From Firmicutes bacterium HGW-Firmicutes-7 (GTDB taxonomy: Bacteria > Bacillota > Clostridia > Lachnospirales > Vallitaleaceae): DNA of 64,000 bases. The stretch is from positions 1-64,000 of the forward strand of contig PGZO01000017.1 of assembly GCA_002841375.1 (NCBI GenBank), read 5' to 3'. Position numbers and translations under genes: made by a program. A model generated the notes under the pieces. The model was given only the letters and a program-made list of their open reading frames with translations. It searched no databases and was not told the DNA's origin. Positions 27,083 through 35,620 of the stretch are shown piece by piece (position 1 is the first letter of the stretch; each line of letters begins with the position of its first letter).

Positions 27083-28432
27083 ATGGGGAATTTATTTGGA
27101 ACAGATGGTGTTAGAGGTATTGCCAACAAGGAATTAACAGTAGAACTAGCGTACAGATTAGGTCAAGCAGGTGCATATGTGCTTACAAAAGAGAACAAGC
27201 ATAAACCAACAATTTTAATTGGTAGAGATACAAGGTTATCAGGAGAAATGCTAACAGCAGCAATGCTTGCTGGAATTTGCTCAGTAGGGGCAGATACCGT
27301 ATCAGTAGGCGTAGTGCCAACGCCGGCAGTTTCTTATTTAACAAGAGAATATGGTGCAGATGCTGGGGTAGTCATTTCAGCTTCACATAATCCAGTAGAA
27401 TACAATGGAATTAAATTCTTCAATAAGGATGGTTACAAGCTATCAGATGCCTTAGAGGAAGAGATTGAAGAATTACTAGCAAATAACAACAAAGATATTG
27501 AACTACCAGTAGGTACAGATATTGGTAGAGTTATATATAGAACAGAATGTATTTACGATTATATACGATATGCAAAAAGACAAATTAATACGAAGCTAGA
27601 AGGATTAAAGGTTGTTATTGATTGTGCGAATGGGGCATCTTATGTGTCTGCTCCTGAAGCGTTAAGACAGCTTGGGGCTGAGGTAATTATAATCCACAAC
27701 GAACCTGATGGAACCAATATTAATAAAAAATGTGGTTCAACGCATATGAAGGATTTACAACAATATGTTCAACAGGTAGAAGCGAATATTGGGATCGCCT
27801 TTGATGGTGATGCAGATAGATGTCTTGCAGTTGATGAAAAAGGTAATTTGGTAGATGGAGATCAAATTATGGCTATTTGTGGGCTATATATGAAAGAGCA
27901 AGGACGCCTTAAAAAAGATACAGTAGTTGCAACCGTAATGAGCAACCTAGGATTTTTCATTATGGGAAAAGAACAAGGATTAAACATTGAGCAAACAAAA
28001 GTTGGTGACAGGTATGTTTTAGAGAAAATGCTCGAAGAGGGTTACAATCTCGGTGGAGAACAATCTGGACATATTATATTTTTAGATGAAAATACGACAG
28101 GAGATGGATTGCTCACCGCGCTTCATCTACTTGAAGTAATAAAAATGACGGGTAAAAGCTTATCAGAGCTTACTTCTGTAATGGAAGTTTTACCACAAGT
28201 ACTTGTAAATGCAAAAATTAAGAATGAGAAAAAAGATTTATATGAAACAGATGAAGTCATTGTTAAAGCAATCAAAGATGTAGAGGCAAAGTTCTCAGGT
28301 CATGGGAGAGTACTTATTAGACCATCAGGCACTGAGCCACTTGTTAGAGTGATGATTGAAGGGAAAAATCAACAAGAGTTATTAATTGAAGCGACAGGGT
28401 TAGCAAAATTAATGGAAGACAGATTAAATTAG
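27083..28432 (+). CDS. glmM: Phosphoglucosamine mutase
   Basis: Converts glucosamine-6-phosphate to glucosamine-1-phosphate for cell-wall precursor synthesis. The 449-residue protein has the N-terminal GTDGVRG (6-12), the phosphoserine loop ISASHNP with S101, the magnesium loop DGDADR and the C-terminal RPSGTEP. Thirteen bases separate it from glmS, so the two steps from fructose-6-phosphate are made from one transcript. Confidence 0.96.
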   Translation: MGNLFGTDGVRGIANKELTVELAYRLGQAGAYVLTKENKHKPTILIGRDTRLSGEMLTAAMLAGICSVGADTVSVGVVPTPAVSYLTREYGADAGVVISASHNPVEYNGIKFFNKDGYKLSDALEEEIEELLANNNKDIELPVGTDIGRVIYRTECIYDYIRYAKRQINTKLEGLKVVIDCANGASYVSAPEALRQLGAEVIIIHNEPDGTNINKKCGSTHMKDLQQYVQQVEANIGIAFDGDADRCLAVDEKGNLVDGDQIMAICGLYMKEQGRLKKDTVVATVMSNLGFFIMGKEQGLNIEQTKVGDRYVLEKMLEEGYNLGGEQSGHIIFLDENTTGDGLLTALHLLEVIKMTGKSLSELTSVMEVLPQVLVNAKIKNEKKDLYETDEVIVKAIKDVEAKFSGHGRVLIRPSGTEPLVRVMIEGKNQQELLIEATGLAKLMEDRLN

Positions 28433-28444
28433 GAGGCAATTATT

Positions 28445-30277
28445 ATGTGTGGAATAGTTGGTTATATTGGTCAGCAAGAAGCTACGCCTATTCTTATTGA
28501 AGGGCTAAGAAGCTTAGAGTATAGAGGTTATGATTCAGCAGGCGTTGCAGTATTTAAGGATGGATTAAATCTTGTAAAGGCAAAGGGAAGACTTGCTAAT
28601 CTTGAAGAAAAATTAGTTGATAATGCTTCAACTGGATTGATGGGAATCGGGCATACGAGATGGGCTACCCACGGAGAACCTTCCGATGTGAATTCACATC
28701 CTCATATGAATGAAAGCAATACGATCGCATTGGTGCATAATGGAATTATAGAAAATTATTTATCTTTAAAAGATGAACTAGAATTTGAAGGGTATACATT
28801 CTTATCAGAAACAGATACTGAAGTAGGTCTTATGCTGGTTGATTATTATTATAATCAAGTTGGGAACTTACTCGACGCGGTAATAATGGCTACAGATAGA
28901 ATAGAAGGTTCCTACGCACTTGCAGTAGTTTGTAAAGATGATCCTACGCAAATTATTGCAACAAGAAAAGATAGTCCATTAATTATTGGACTTGGAAATG
29001 GCGAAAATTTTGTTGCATCAGATATTCCAGCAATATTAAAATATACAAGAGATATTTATTTGCTTGAAGACGCTGAAATAGCAGTTGTAACAAAAGATGG
29101 TGTTACGATTTTAAATGAAAAGAAAGAAGTCATTAATAGAGATATATTTAAAGTAACCTGGGATATTGCAGCAGCTGAAAAAGGCGGCTATGAACATTTT
29201 ATGTTAAAAGAGATTTTTGAACAACCTAAGGTTATTAAAGATACATTAATTCCAAGATTGCCTTTAAATCAAGATGTAATTGAGCTAGATCAGATTAAGC
29301 TATCAAAAAAAGAGTTAGCTAATATCAATAAAATCTATATTATTGCTTGTGGTACTGCCTTTTATAGTGGATTTGTAGGCAAGTATTTGATTGAACGAAT
29401 ATCTAGAATCCCAGTAGTAGCTGAAACAGCTTCCGAGTTTAGATATAGAGAACCAATCATAGATAAAAATACGCTACTTATAGTAGTATCTCAATCAGGA
29501 GAAACTGCTGATACGGTTGCAGCGCTTAGAATGGGTAAGAAGGCAGGGGCGCATGTTATTGGTGTAGTAAATGTAGTAGGCTCAACAATTGCTAGAGAGG
29601 CTACAGAAGTACTCTATACTTGGGCTGGTCCTGAAATTGCCGTTGCATCTACGAAGGCTTATTCTGCACAGTTATGTGCTATGTATTTGATCTCTACTAA
29701 GATTGCCATGGAGCTTGGGGAAATCACTGACGAAGAATTTTCTGAAATTAAAGAAGAACTATATAGCTTGCCATCAAAAGTAGAGTCTATCTTACAACAG
29801 GCAGATTATATTAAGTCCTTAGCAAATAAGTATATTAACATGAAGAACGTGTTCTACATTGGAAGAGGCATGGACTTTGCAGTAGCGATGGAAGGTGCCT
29901 TAAAGATTAAAGAAATTGCTTATTTACATGCTGAACCATATGCAGCTGGTGAGTTGAAACATGGACCGATTGCATTAATTGAAAAAGGTTCATTATTGGT
30001 TGGATTAGTGGCGCAAGAAGAGTTATTTGACAAAACCGTAAGTAATATTAAGGAAGTAAAATCAAGAGGTGCAAGTATTCTAGCAATTGCCCTTGAAGGA
30101 AATACAGAGATTGAAAAGGTTGCAGATGATGTGATTTATGTCCCAAGCACTCATTGGATGTTCACATCTGTACTTGAAAATATACCTCAACAGTTATTTG
30201 CTTATTACATTGCTTGTGGGTTGGGCCATGACGTTGATAAACCAAGGAACTTGGCGAAAAGCGTGACTGTGGAGTAA
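28445..30277 (+). CDS. glmS: Glutamine-fructose-6-phosphate aminotransferase (isomerising)
   Basis: Makes glucosamine-6-phosphate. The 610-residue protein begins MCGIVGYIG, giving the catalytic N-terminal Cys after Met removal. The glutaminase domain has HTRWATHG and HNGIIENY; two SIS domains follow, with the C-terminal KSVTVE. Many Firmicutes place a glmS ribozyme before this gene. Here the 12-nt gap excludes one, and none is recognisable upstream of glmM. Confidence 0.97.
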   Translation: MCGIVGYIGQQEATPILIEGLRSLEYRGYDSAGVAVFKDGLNLVKAKGRLANLEEKLVDNASTGLMGIGHTRWATHGEPSDVNSHPHMNESNTIALVHNGIIENYLSLKDELEFEGYTFLSETDTEVGLMLVDYYYNQVGNLLDAVIMATDRIEGSYALAVVCKDDPTQIIATRKDSPLIIGLGNGENFVASDIPAILKYTRDIYLLEDAEIAVVTKDGVTILNEKKEVINRDIFKVTWDIAAAEKGGYEHFMLKEIFEQPKVIKDTLIPRLPLNQDVIELDQIKLSKKELANINKIYIIACGTAFYSGFVGKYLIERISRIPVVAETASEFRYREPIIDKNTLLIVVSQSGETADTVAALRMGKKAGAHVIGVVNVVGSTIAREATEVLYTWAGPEIAVASTKAYSAQLCAMYLISTKIAMELGEITDEEFSEIKEELYSLPSKVESILQQADYIKSLANKYINMKNVFYIGRGMDFAVAMEGALKIKEIAYLHAEPYAAGELKHGPIALIEKGSLLVGLVAQEELFDKTVSNIKEVKSRGASILAIALEGNTEIEKVADDVIYVPSTHWMFTSVLENIPQQLFAYYIACGLGHDVDKPRNLAKSVTVE

Positions 30278-30313
30278 CGGGTAGTTGTAGAAAAAAGAAT
30301 ATGTGGGATTAAA

Positions 30314-30356
30314 AAAAAGATTGGCCAAACTATATATAGATTGGCCAATCTTTTTT
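30314..30356. terminator. Bidirectional terminator after glmS
   Basis: A perfect 15-bp stem (aaaaagattggccaa at 30314-30328 with its complement at 30341-30355) has A and T tracts on both sides. It serves glmS and the convergent ArsR-rhodanese gene. Confidence 0.9.
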
Positions 30357-30380
30357 ATGTTACTCACTTAACCTAGGCTT

Positions 30381-31040
30381 TTAATCATTACCATTCAATG
30401 AAAACCAGTCTTGTACACTTTCCTCTAATCGAACTGCTTTAAATCCATGTGATCTTAATAGCTCGACAGCGTCCACCGATAACAAACAATATCGCCCACG
30501 ACAATAGGCAACAATCTCTTGATTTATTGGTAGAGATGCGAGGTGTTGTTCTAATTCCTCTATTGGTATTGAATTTGCACCAGGAATGTGCATAAGTTCA
30601 TACTCTTCTTTAGGTCTTACATCAATTAAAGTAATATTCTCTTTTTTTATTCGATCCATTAGCTGATGCATTGGAATGGGTTCCATATTATCCTTTGAAG
30701 AATACATCGCTTCTCTCAGTTTTTGAATCTCTGCAATACGCTTTTCTGCCAAAAGCTGTAATGATAAGATGAAATTTACCACAGTTTTATCAGCTAACTT
30801 GTAATAGCTATAAATTCCTTGTTTTTGATACTCTACAAATTTAGATTCGAGTAGTGTTTGAAGATGCTGGGACGTATTTGCCACACTCATTTCTGCTTCT
30901 CTTGCTATTGATTCAACGGTTTTGGGACCTTGAGTCAGAATATCTAAAATCTCCAACCTTTTTGGGCTTGATATGGCCTTACCAATTCTTGCAAGTTGCG
31001 TATACGTACTATTTTTAAAATTTCTAGATTCTTGGAACAT
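30381..31040 (-). CDS. ArsR-family regulator fused to a rhodanese domain
   Basis: A 219-residue protein: ArsR-type winged helix (about 14-95; SPKRLEILDIL, SVANTSQHLQTL), then a rhodanese domain (about 125-215) with the active-site loop VAYCRGRYC (C180, C185). The family is thought to sense sulfane or persulfide sulfur, with the rhodanese cysteine as the sensing residue. It is divergent from a cysteine desulfurase, a CGGC protein and a DsrE protein, so it probably controls that sulfur-handling cluster and itself. Confidence 0.9.
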   Translation of the reverse strand: MFQESRNFKNSTYTQLARIGKAISSPKRLEILDILTQGPKTVESIAREAEMSVANTSQHLQTLLESKFVEYQKQGIYSYYKLADKTVVNFILSLQLLAEKRIAEIQKLREAMYSSKDNMEPIPMHQLMDRIKKENITLIDVRPKEEYELMHIPGANSIPIEELEQHLASLPINQEIVAYCRGRYCLLSVDAVELLRSHGFKAVRLEESVQDWFSLNGND

Positions 31041-31056
31041 GTTAGGACCTCCCTAG

Positions 31057-31199
31057 TATTCAATCATTCAATTAATCTATTGACTAATATAATGTGAGTG
31101 TGATAATATTAAAAAGTAAACTTAGTTTTCAAAGGAATTGTTTATTTAACCGAATGTGGAGGTTTTGTTCATTGACAAAACATTCCTAATAACTATAAC
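31057..31199. promoter_or_regulatory. Divergent control region with nifS promoter and ArsR-type operator candidate
   Basis: For nifS, TTGACA (31172-31177) and TATAAC (31194-31199) are separated by 16 bp. Near the regulator start, tattcaat...attgactaata (about 31057-31090) forms an imperfect inverted repeat of the ATTCAAT type seen at ArsR operators. Binding there would block the regulator's own promoter and could reach the nifS side. Confidence 0.55.
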
Positions 31200-31238
31200 A
31201 TCGTATTGCAATTATACTCAATAAAAAGGAGAATCGCA

Positions 31239-32357
31239 ATGATATATTTAGATTATAATGCTACAACTCCGATAGATAAAGCAGTTACTGATGCAATGCT
31301 TCCCTTTATTTATGAAAACTATGGTAATCCGTCTAGTAGTCATCAATTAGGAACAAAAGCTAAAAGTGCGGTTGAAGAAGCTAGAGAAAAGATTGCAGAA
31401 CTATTAAATTGTAACGCCAAAGAAATTATATTTACTAGTGGAGGAAGTGAAGCAAATAATACCGTAATAAAAGGTGTTGCTTATACTTATAGATACAAAG
31501 GAGATCACATTATAACGTCTCAAATCGAACATCCTGCTGTTCTAAATCCTTGCAAGCATTTAGAACAGCTCGGTTATAAAATATCATATTTGCCAGTAGA
31601 TGAATATGGAGTGGTTATAATATCTGAACTTGAAAAACTTATTACAAACAAAACCATATTAGTGACGATTATGCATGCTAATAATGAAACAGGTTCTATT
31701 CAACCAATAGAGGACATATCAAAAATTTGTCGTAAAAATAATATATTATTTCATACAGACGCAGCTCAATCAATAGGTAAAATCCCTACGAATGTTGAAG
31801 AGCTTGGAGTAGACTTTTTAACAATAGCGGGGCATAAACTATATGCACCAAAGGGTATAGGCGCACTGTATATAAGAAAAGGTATTGCAGTTGAGCCTTT
31901 GATACACGGTGCTAATCATGAAAGTGGTCAACGTGCAGGAACTGAAAATGTAATTTTTGATGTTGCATTAGGTAAAGCATGTGAGATCGCAAAAGAAACG
32001 CTTACCATCGAAAGAGTTAAACAATTAACTGATGATCTATATCTAAATCTAAAAAGTTTGTTTGGAGATCAGATTATATTGAACGGACATCCTGACAAAA
32101 GACTGCCAAATACATTGAATGTTAGTTTTTTAGGGTATCAGGGTGCAGAAATACTCGCTAGATTGGGTGATGATGTTGCTGCCTCAACTGGCTCAGCGTG
32201 TCATTCCGGTTCTATAGCTATATCTCCAGTTTTAAAGGCTATGAAAGTCTCAGAAGACGTTGGACGTGGAGCTATTAGATTTAGCCTTGGTAGATATACA
32301 ACTGAAGACGAGATTAACATTGTTATTAATAGATTCAAAAGCATGGCAATAAATTGA
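31239..32357 (+). CDS. Cysteine desulfurase, NifS/IscS type
   Basis: PLP enzyme of 372 residues that takes sulfur from cysteine and holds it as a persulfide. LDYNATTP (4-11), the HTDAAQS motif, the PLP lysine in AGHKLYAPKG and the catalytic Cys in STGSACHSG are present. ATG 31239 follows AAAAGGAG; an earlier in-frame start lies before this site. Its neighbours suggest it feeds a sulfur relay, not general Fe-S assembly, since no iscU-type scaffold follows. Confidence 0.92.
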   Translation: MIYLDYNATTPIDKAVTDAMLPFIYENYGNPSSSHQLGTKAKSAVEEAREKIAELLNCNAKEIIFTSGGSEANNTVIKGVAYTYRYKGDHIITSQIEHPAVLNPCKHLEQLGYKISYLPVDEYGVVIISELEKLITNKTILVTIMHANNETGSIQPIEDISKICRKNNILFHTDAAQSIGKIPTNVEELGVDFLTIAGHKLYAPKGIGALYIRKGIAVEPLIHGANHESGQRAGTENVIFDVALGKACEIAKETLTIERVKQLTDDLYLNLKSLFGDQIILNGHPDKRLPNTLNVSFLGYQGAEILARLGDDVAASTGSACHSGSIAISPVLKAMKVSEDVGRGAIRFSLGRYTTEDEINIVINRFKSMAIN

Positions 32358-32379
32358 AGGTAAAAAAGGAGAATAGTTC

Positions 32380-32712
32380 ATGAAGGTAGGATTAATTAGG
32401 TGTATGCAAACTGAAGATATGTGTCCTGGAAAGACCTGCCTTAAAGTAATGAGTGAAAAGAAGTGTGCTTTTAAGGAAATCTCTGAGGATGTTGAAGTGG
32501 TAGGTTTTATTTCATGTGGTGGTTGTCCAGGGAAAAAAACTGTGACGAGAGCAGCCGAAATGGTTAAAAGGGGAGCTGATACAATTGCTATGGCTTCTTG
32601 TATTACTAAAGGTGCACCTATTGGGTTTCCGTGTCCCCATGTACAACTAATGAAGGAAGCAATTGCAAAAAAGCTTGGTGAAAATATCCGATTTATCGAT
32701 TATACACATTAG
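32380..32712 (+). CDS. CGGC domain-containing protein
   Basis: A 110-residue cysteine-rich protein with the family-defining SCGGCPGKK near the middle, plus a Cys triad at the N-terminus (C8, C15, C20), a SCITKG segment and PCPH. It probably binds metal or carries sulfur; the exact role is unknown. It lies 22 bp after nifS with its own AAGGAG site. Confidence 0.85.
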   Translation: MKVGLIRCMQTEDMCPGKTCLKVMSEKKCAFKEISEDVEVVGFISCGGCPGKKTVTRAAEMVKRGADTIAMASCITKGAPIGFPCPHVQLMKEAIAKKLGENIRFIDYTH

Positions 32713-32751
32713 ATTATGACACAATCAATTTGAAAATAGGAGGATGGATTT

Positions 32752-33072
32752 ATGAAACTTGGAATTATTCTTGAAACAAAAGAGTTTGAAAAATCATGGA
32801 ATGCCTTTAGGTTTGCTAATGCAGCAAAGAATAAAGGGCATGAAGTAAAAGCGTTCCTTATGGGTGAAGCTGTCGAGGTAGAAGGACTGTCACATGAGAA
32901 ATTCGATGTGTCTAGTCAAGTTGATTTATTTATTGAAGCAGGTGGAGAGGTTTTGGCATGTGGTACCTGTCTCAAATCACGAAATATGGAAGGTACTGAT
33001 GTTTGTCCTTTGTCAACCATGTTTGATTGTGTTGAGATGATTGAATGGGCTGATAAAATAGTTACTTTTTAG
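32752..33072 (+). CDS. DsrE-family sulfur-carrier-like protein
   Basis: A 106-residue protein of the DsrE/YchN fold with a likely active cysteine pair in ACGTCLKSR (about residues 64-72) and another Cys in DVCPLS. DsrE-type proteins accept and pass persulfide sulfur. As third gene after nifS and the CGGC protein, under a rhodanese-ArsR regulator, it probably completes a small sulfur relay. Confidence 0.85.
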   Translation: MKLGIILETKEFEKSWNAFRFANAAKNKGHEVKAFLMGEAVEVEGLSHEKFDVSSQVDLFIEAGGEVLACGTCLKSRNMEGTDVCPLSTMFDCVEMIEWADKIVTF

Positions 33073-33161
33073 AGATGTGAAATTTCTAGACATTGTAAGA
33101 TTGTTAATGAAATGAGGTTTTTATAAAATTGAATCTTCCTGAAAATTTATGTTGATGAGCT

Positions 33162-33187
33162 ATTATATAGTGTTCATACTATATAAT
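33162..33187. other. AT-rich hairpin after the sulfur cluster
   Basis: attatatagt (33162-33171) pairs perfectly with actatataat (33178-33187) over a 6-nt loop. There is no clear T tract. Its role is unknown; it may be part of the transcript end of the DsrE gene. Confidence 0.35.
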
Positions 33188-33226
33188 TAATAAATCCTTT
33201 CACTATTTTATATGAGGATATTCGCT

Positions 33227-33272
33227 AAGACACGTATATGAGGTTAAATACCCTCATTATGTGTCTTTTTTA
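33227..33272 (+). terminator. Terminator of the nifS operon
   Basis: AGACAC (33228-33233) with GTGTCT (33261-33266) and TGAGG with CCTCA inside form an interrupted stem followed by a T-rich tail. It is about 155 bp downstream of the DsrE stop. Confidence 0.75.
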
Positions 33273-33429
33273 TTTTTGAATATTAGGATAATTTCAAGGA
33301 TATTTCCTCTAGATTCGAATGAGTAAAAGTCTATTCTAAACATTAGGTTGCAAAAAACAGTTTCGGATGTAACAAACACCTATACCTATAATTTCTTAAA
33401 TTAATTAACAAGTTCGAGTGAAAATGATA

Positions 33430-33710
33430 TAATGACATCATATATTTATGACCTTAATGGAAATATGATGAAAGAAACTGCTGAGAGTGAAATAACTACC
33501 AATATTTATGATGCTTTAACCATCTAAAAGAGACTCCAAATGCTGAGGGTAGTTGGAAAAAGAATTATTATAATGCCCTTGAATTAAGAAGTGCAGTTGA
33601 GAAAAATGGTATTTATCGTTTATGACGAAGGCATTATTAGAAGGTGAAGACTATAATAGGATGAAGATGGTACAAGGATATTTTTCTGGCAATCTAGATT
33701 ATAGTTAAAT
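33430..33710 (+). pseudogene. Remnant of an RHS/YD-repeat protein
   Basis: Short stretches in different frames match YD-repeat sequence: TSYIYDLNGNMMKETAE and NIYDAL (33432-33520), then KNYYNALELRSAVEKNG (about 33555-33615) and FIVYDEGIIRR (about 33615-33652). Stops and frame changes separate them, so no intact gene is left. The rest of the 33273-33795 interval shows nothing else. RHS proteins carry C-terminal toxins delivered to competitors, and small immunity genes follow them. Confidence 0.7.
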
Positions 33711-33795
33711 CACATATTTAGTTAATATAATCAAGGAAAACATTGAAAAGTTAAGAACTTTAAAATAATTGATGAAGTTAGGAGATAATAATTAT

Positions 33796-34212
33796 ATGAA
33801 GGCTAAGTATTATATATTGAGTTCTATATTTGTAGTTTTAAGTATAATAATCATTGCGTTTACTAATGAAAAGGAAGTCTCACTTGAGTTTGAAAGAGAA
33901 TTATGGGTAAATGATATTTCTATAAGACTAAGCATGATTGAGAGTTTGTTAGAAAGTTATTATTTTGAAGGAATGAGTAGACACGAAATTGAAAACATAT
34001 TAGGAAATCCTTCTAAGAAGCTTCCAAGTAATATGGCAGTAACAACTGATCTAGCAGGAAAGGAAAAAGAACCAGTTGACTTGGATGATTCCAATTACTA
34101 TGTTTATTTTATAACTGAATTTGAGAGGCCGGAAGATGCCATGGCTATATATTTTAATTTTGACAGTGAAGACAAAGTTGAGGAATATCATATTATTCGA
34201 TTCCAAACATAA
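33796..34212 (+). CDS. Small membrane-anchored protein, possible orphan immunity gene
   Basis: A 138-residue product from ATG 33796 (AGGAGA site), with one N-terminal membrane segment (about 5-21) and an acidic soluble part. The segment GMSRHEIENILGNP recalls the helical start of SmpA/BamE-like small folds, but I do not recognise a family. Its position directly after an RHS remnant suggests immunity or another accessory role. The in-frame ATG at 33769 lies before the ribosome binding site. Confidence 0.5.
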   Translation: MKAKYYILSSIFVVLSIIIIAFTNEKEVSLEFERELWVNDISIRLSMIESLLESYYFEGMSRHEIENILGNPSKKLPSNMAVTTDLAGKEKEPVDLDDSNYYVYFITEFERPEDAMAIYFNFDSEDKVEEYHIIRFQT

Positions 34213-34284
34213 CTTGAGTTTAAAATTTGAATAAACATTAGAAACTAAATTTTTCTCTTATTGAATTAATTTTAGGAGGTAATA

Positions 34285-34551
34285 ATGTTAGAATTACGAG
34301 AAGGAATTTTAGATGCTTTAGTAGATGATGATGAAAGTATAGTTCAAATTGAAGAGTACTTAACATATCTAAAGATTGACTTTAGTAGAACCAGCGTTCT
34401 TGAGCTATTACAGCAATTGTTGGATGAAAATAAAATTAAAATTGAATACCCTCCGGAGTTTAAAACGCTTAAAAAATTAAACATAAGTAATTTAGAAGAG
34501 TATTGGTTCGAATTAACTCAAGAAGGTCATAAAGAATGGGGGAAAATATAA
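34285..34551 (+). CDS. Hypothetical 88-residue acidic protein
   Basis: It has a strong AGGAGG site and is probably translated. The sequence looks like a small winged-helix or helical protein (IVQIEEYLTYLKIDFSRTSVLELLQQLLDE region, then an ELTQEGHKEW C-terminus). Proteins of this size and acidity often sit after polymorphic toxins as immunity proteins, and an RHS remnant lies upstream. This role is inferred from context only. Confidence 0.5.
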   Translation: MLELREGILDALVDDDESIVQIEEYLTYLKIDFSRTSVLELLQQLLDENKIKIEYPPEFKTLKKLNISNLEEYWFELTQEGHKEWGKI

Positions 34552-34557
34552 AGAAAT

Positions 34558-34791
34558 TAGACAAAATTATGTTAATATAGCAAATGGAGATGCTGTAATA
34601 ATATCAAAAGATGGTAGAAGTAATATATAAAGAAAGTGAATACTTTAAAAATGTCAATTTAAATAAGAAAGGATGATATTGTGAGCATACAAGCATGGGG
34701 AAGGTTTGAGCTATTTACCAAGGGATTGAAAACTAACAACTTGTTGCTGTTCCAATGATTTTATCAAATTTTACATGGAGGGTGGTCAAGC
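34558..34791 (+). other. Possible toxin-domain fragment and non-coding gap
   Basis: From 34558 an in-frame string (QNYVNIANGDAVIISKDGR) ends in TAA at 34627-34629 without a start codon or ribosome binding site, as expected for the tail of a lost gene. The rest up to 34791 holds no convincing gene apart from a strong GGAGGG site for the next small ORF. Confidence 0.3.
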
Positions 34792-34977
34792 ATGCAAGTG
34801 ATTAACGAGTACATTTTATTTGTTGTAGTTTTTGAAATTGCATTGACTATAAGAATATTTATGTATAGAAGGAATTCAACTTTTAATAACATTGTCAAAG
34901 AAATGATCATAACCAATATATTATTTGCTGTAGTGTTTGGCATTGTTTATTTGATAAAGTATAGGTGGAAAAGTTAA
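34792..34977 (+). CDS. Small membrane protein, two segments
   Basis: A 61-residue protein with two hydrophobic helices (about 5-23 and 38-56) and a positively charged loop and tail. Its ribosome binding site (GGAGGGTGG) is strong. No family recognised. It may be another leftover of the RHS-linked region. Confidence 0.45.
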   Translation: MQVINEYILFVVVFEIALTIRIFMYRRNSTFNNIVKEMIITNILFAVVFGIVYLIKYRWKS

Positions 34978-35150
34978 GGATACATAATATCGTTGTTGAA
35001 ATTCTAGGTTACTTAATGTAACTATGGAACTTACTAATAAAATAATGAACGCAATTAGAGATTAAAATGCCCATAAGCCAGTATCCAATCTCTGATTGAA
35101 GCTTAAACCGATTTGAAATTTAGTTCGTTGATATAAAATAAAATCAATTT

Positions 35151-35180
35151 AAAAAAGCTATCAAAGTCTAGTTGATAGCT
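35151..35180 (-). terminator. Terminator of the HMA-like gene
   Basis: A perfect 9-bp stem (agctatcaa, 35156-35164, with 35172-35180) followed on the minus strand by a T6 tail. Confidence 0.8.
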
Positions 35181-35201
35181 GGATAATCTACTTATATTAA
35201 C

Positions 35202-35405
35202 TTACATTATTTTATATCCATTGTTTTGCAAATGATTATTAATCTCTGCTTCTGATGTATGCTCGTCATAATATACAGCTACAGATGATTCATCCATACT
35301 TAAACAAACATCTTGTACGCCGATCATGCCTTCTAATTGGTTTCTAACTTTATCTTGTGTCTCTTTTTGATCTAATCCATCGATATTAAGATTTATACTC
35401 TTCAT
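35202..35405 (-). CDS. Heavy-metal-associated-like small protein lacking the CxxC motif
   Basis: A 67-residue protein with the ferredoxin-like beta-alpha-beta-beta-alpha-beta pattern of HMA/CopZ copper chaperones (INLNIDGL..., GVQDVCLSMDESSVAVYYDE, NNGYKIM). The usual metal-binding CxxC in loop 1 is missing (sequence DGLDQKET) and only one cysteine remains (in DVCLS). It therefore probably does not bind copper in the usual way. Single-gene unit with promoter side toward the AraC gene and its own terminator. Confidence 0.7.
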   Translation of the reverse strand: MKSINLNIDGLDQKETQDKVRNQLEGMIGVQDVCLSMDESSVAVYYDEHTSEAEINNHLQNNGYKIM

Positions 35406-35552
35406 ATGTCTGTTCCTCTCTTCTTTTGTGGACTATAAATAAGGTGCAATAATATTATTTGCAACAACCAATATTTCATACCAGCAATCTCAATGTTAAC
35501 ATAACATTTAATTTGAATATATAACTTACTAGCTCCGTCAAATATCAATCAA

Positions 35553-35581
35553 TTGTTTCACATTCAATCTTATGATATAAT
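35553..35581 (+). promoter_or_regulatory. Promoter of the AraC-family gene
   Basis: TTGTTT at 35553-35558 and TATAAT at 35576-35581 with a 17-bp spacer, 40 bp before the start codon. Confidence 0.65.
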
Positions 35582-35620
35582 ATTAAAATAAGTTCATTTT
35601 CCTACTAGGGGGGCCATAGG

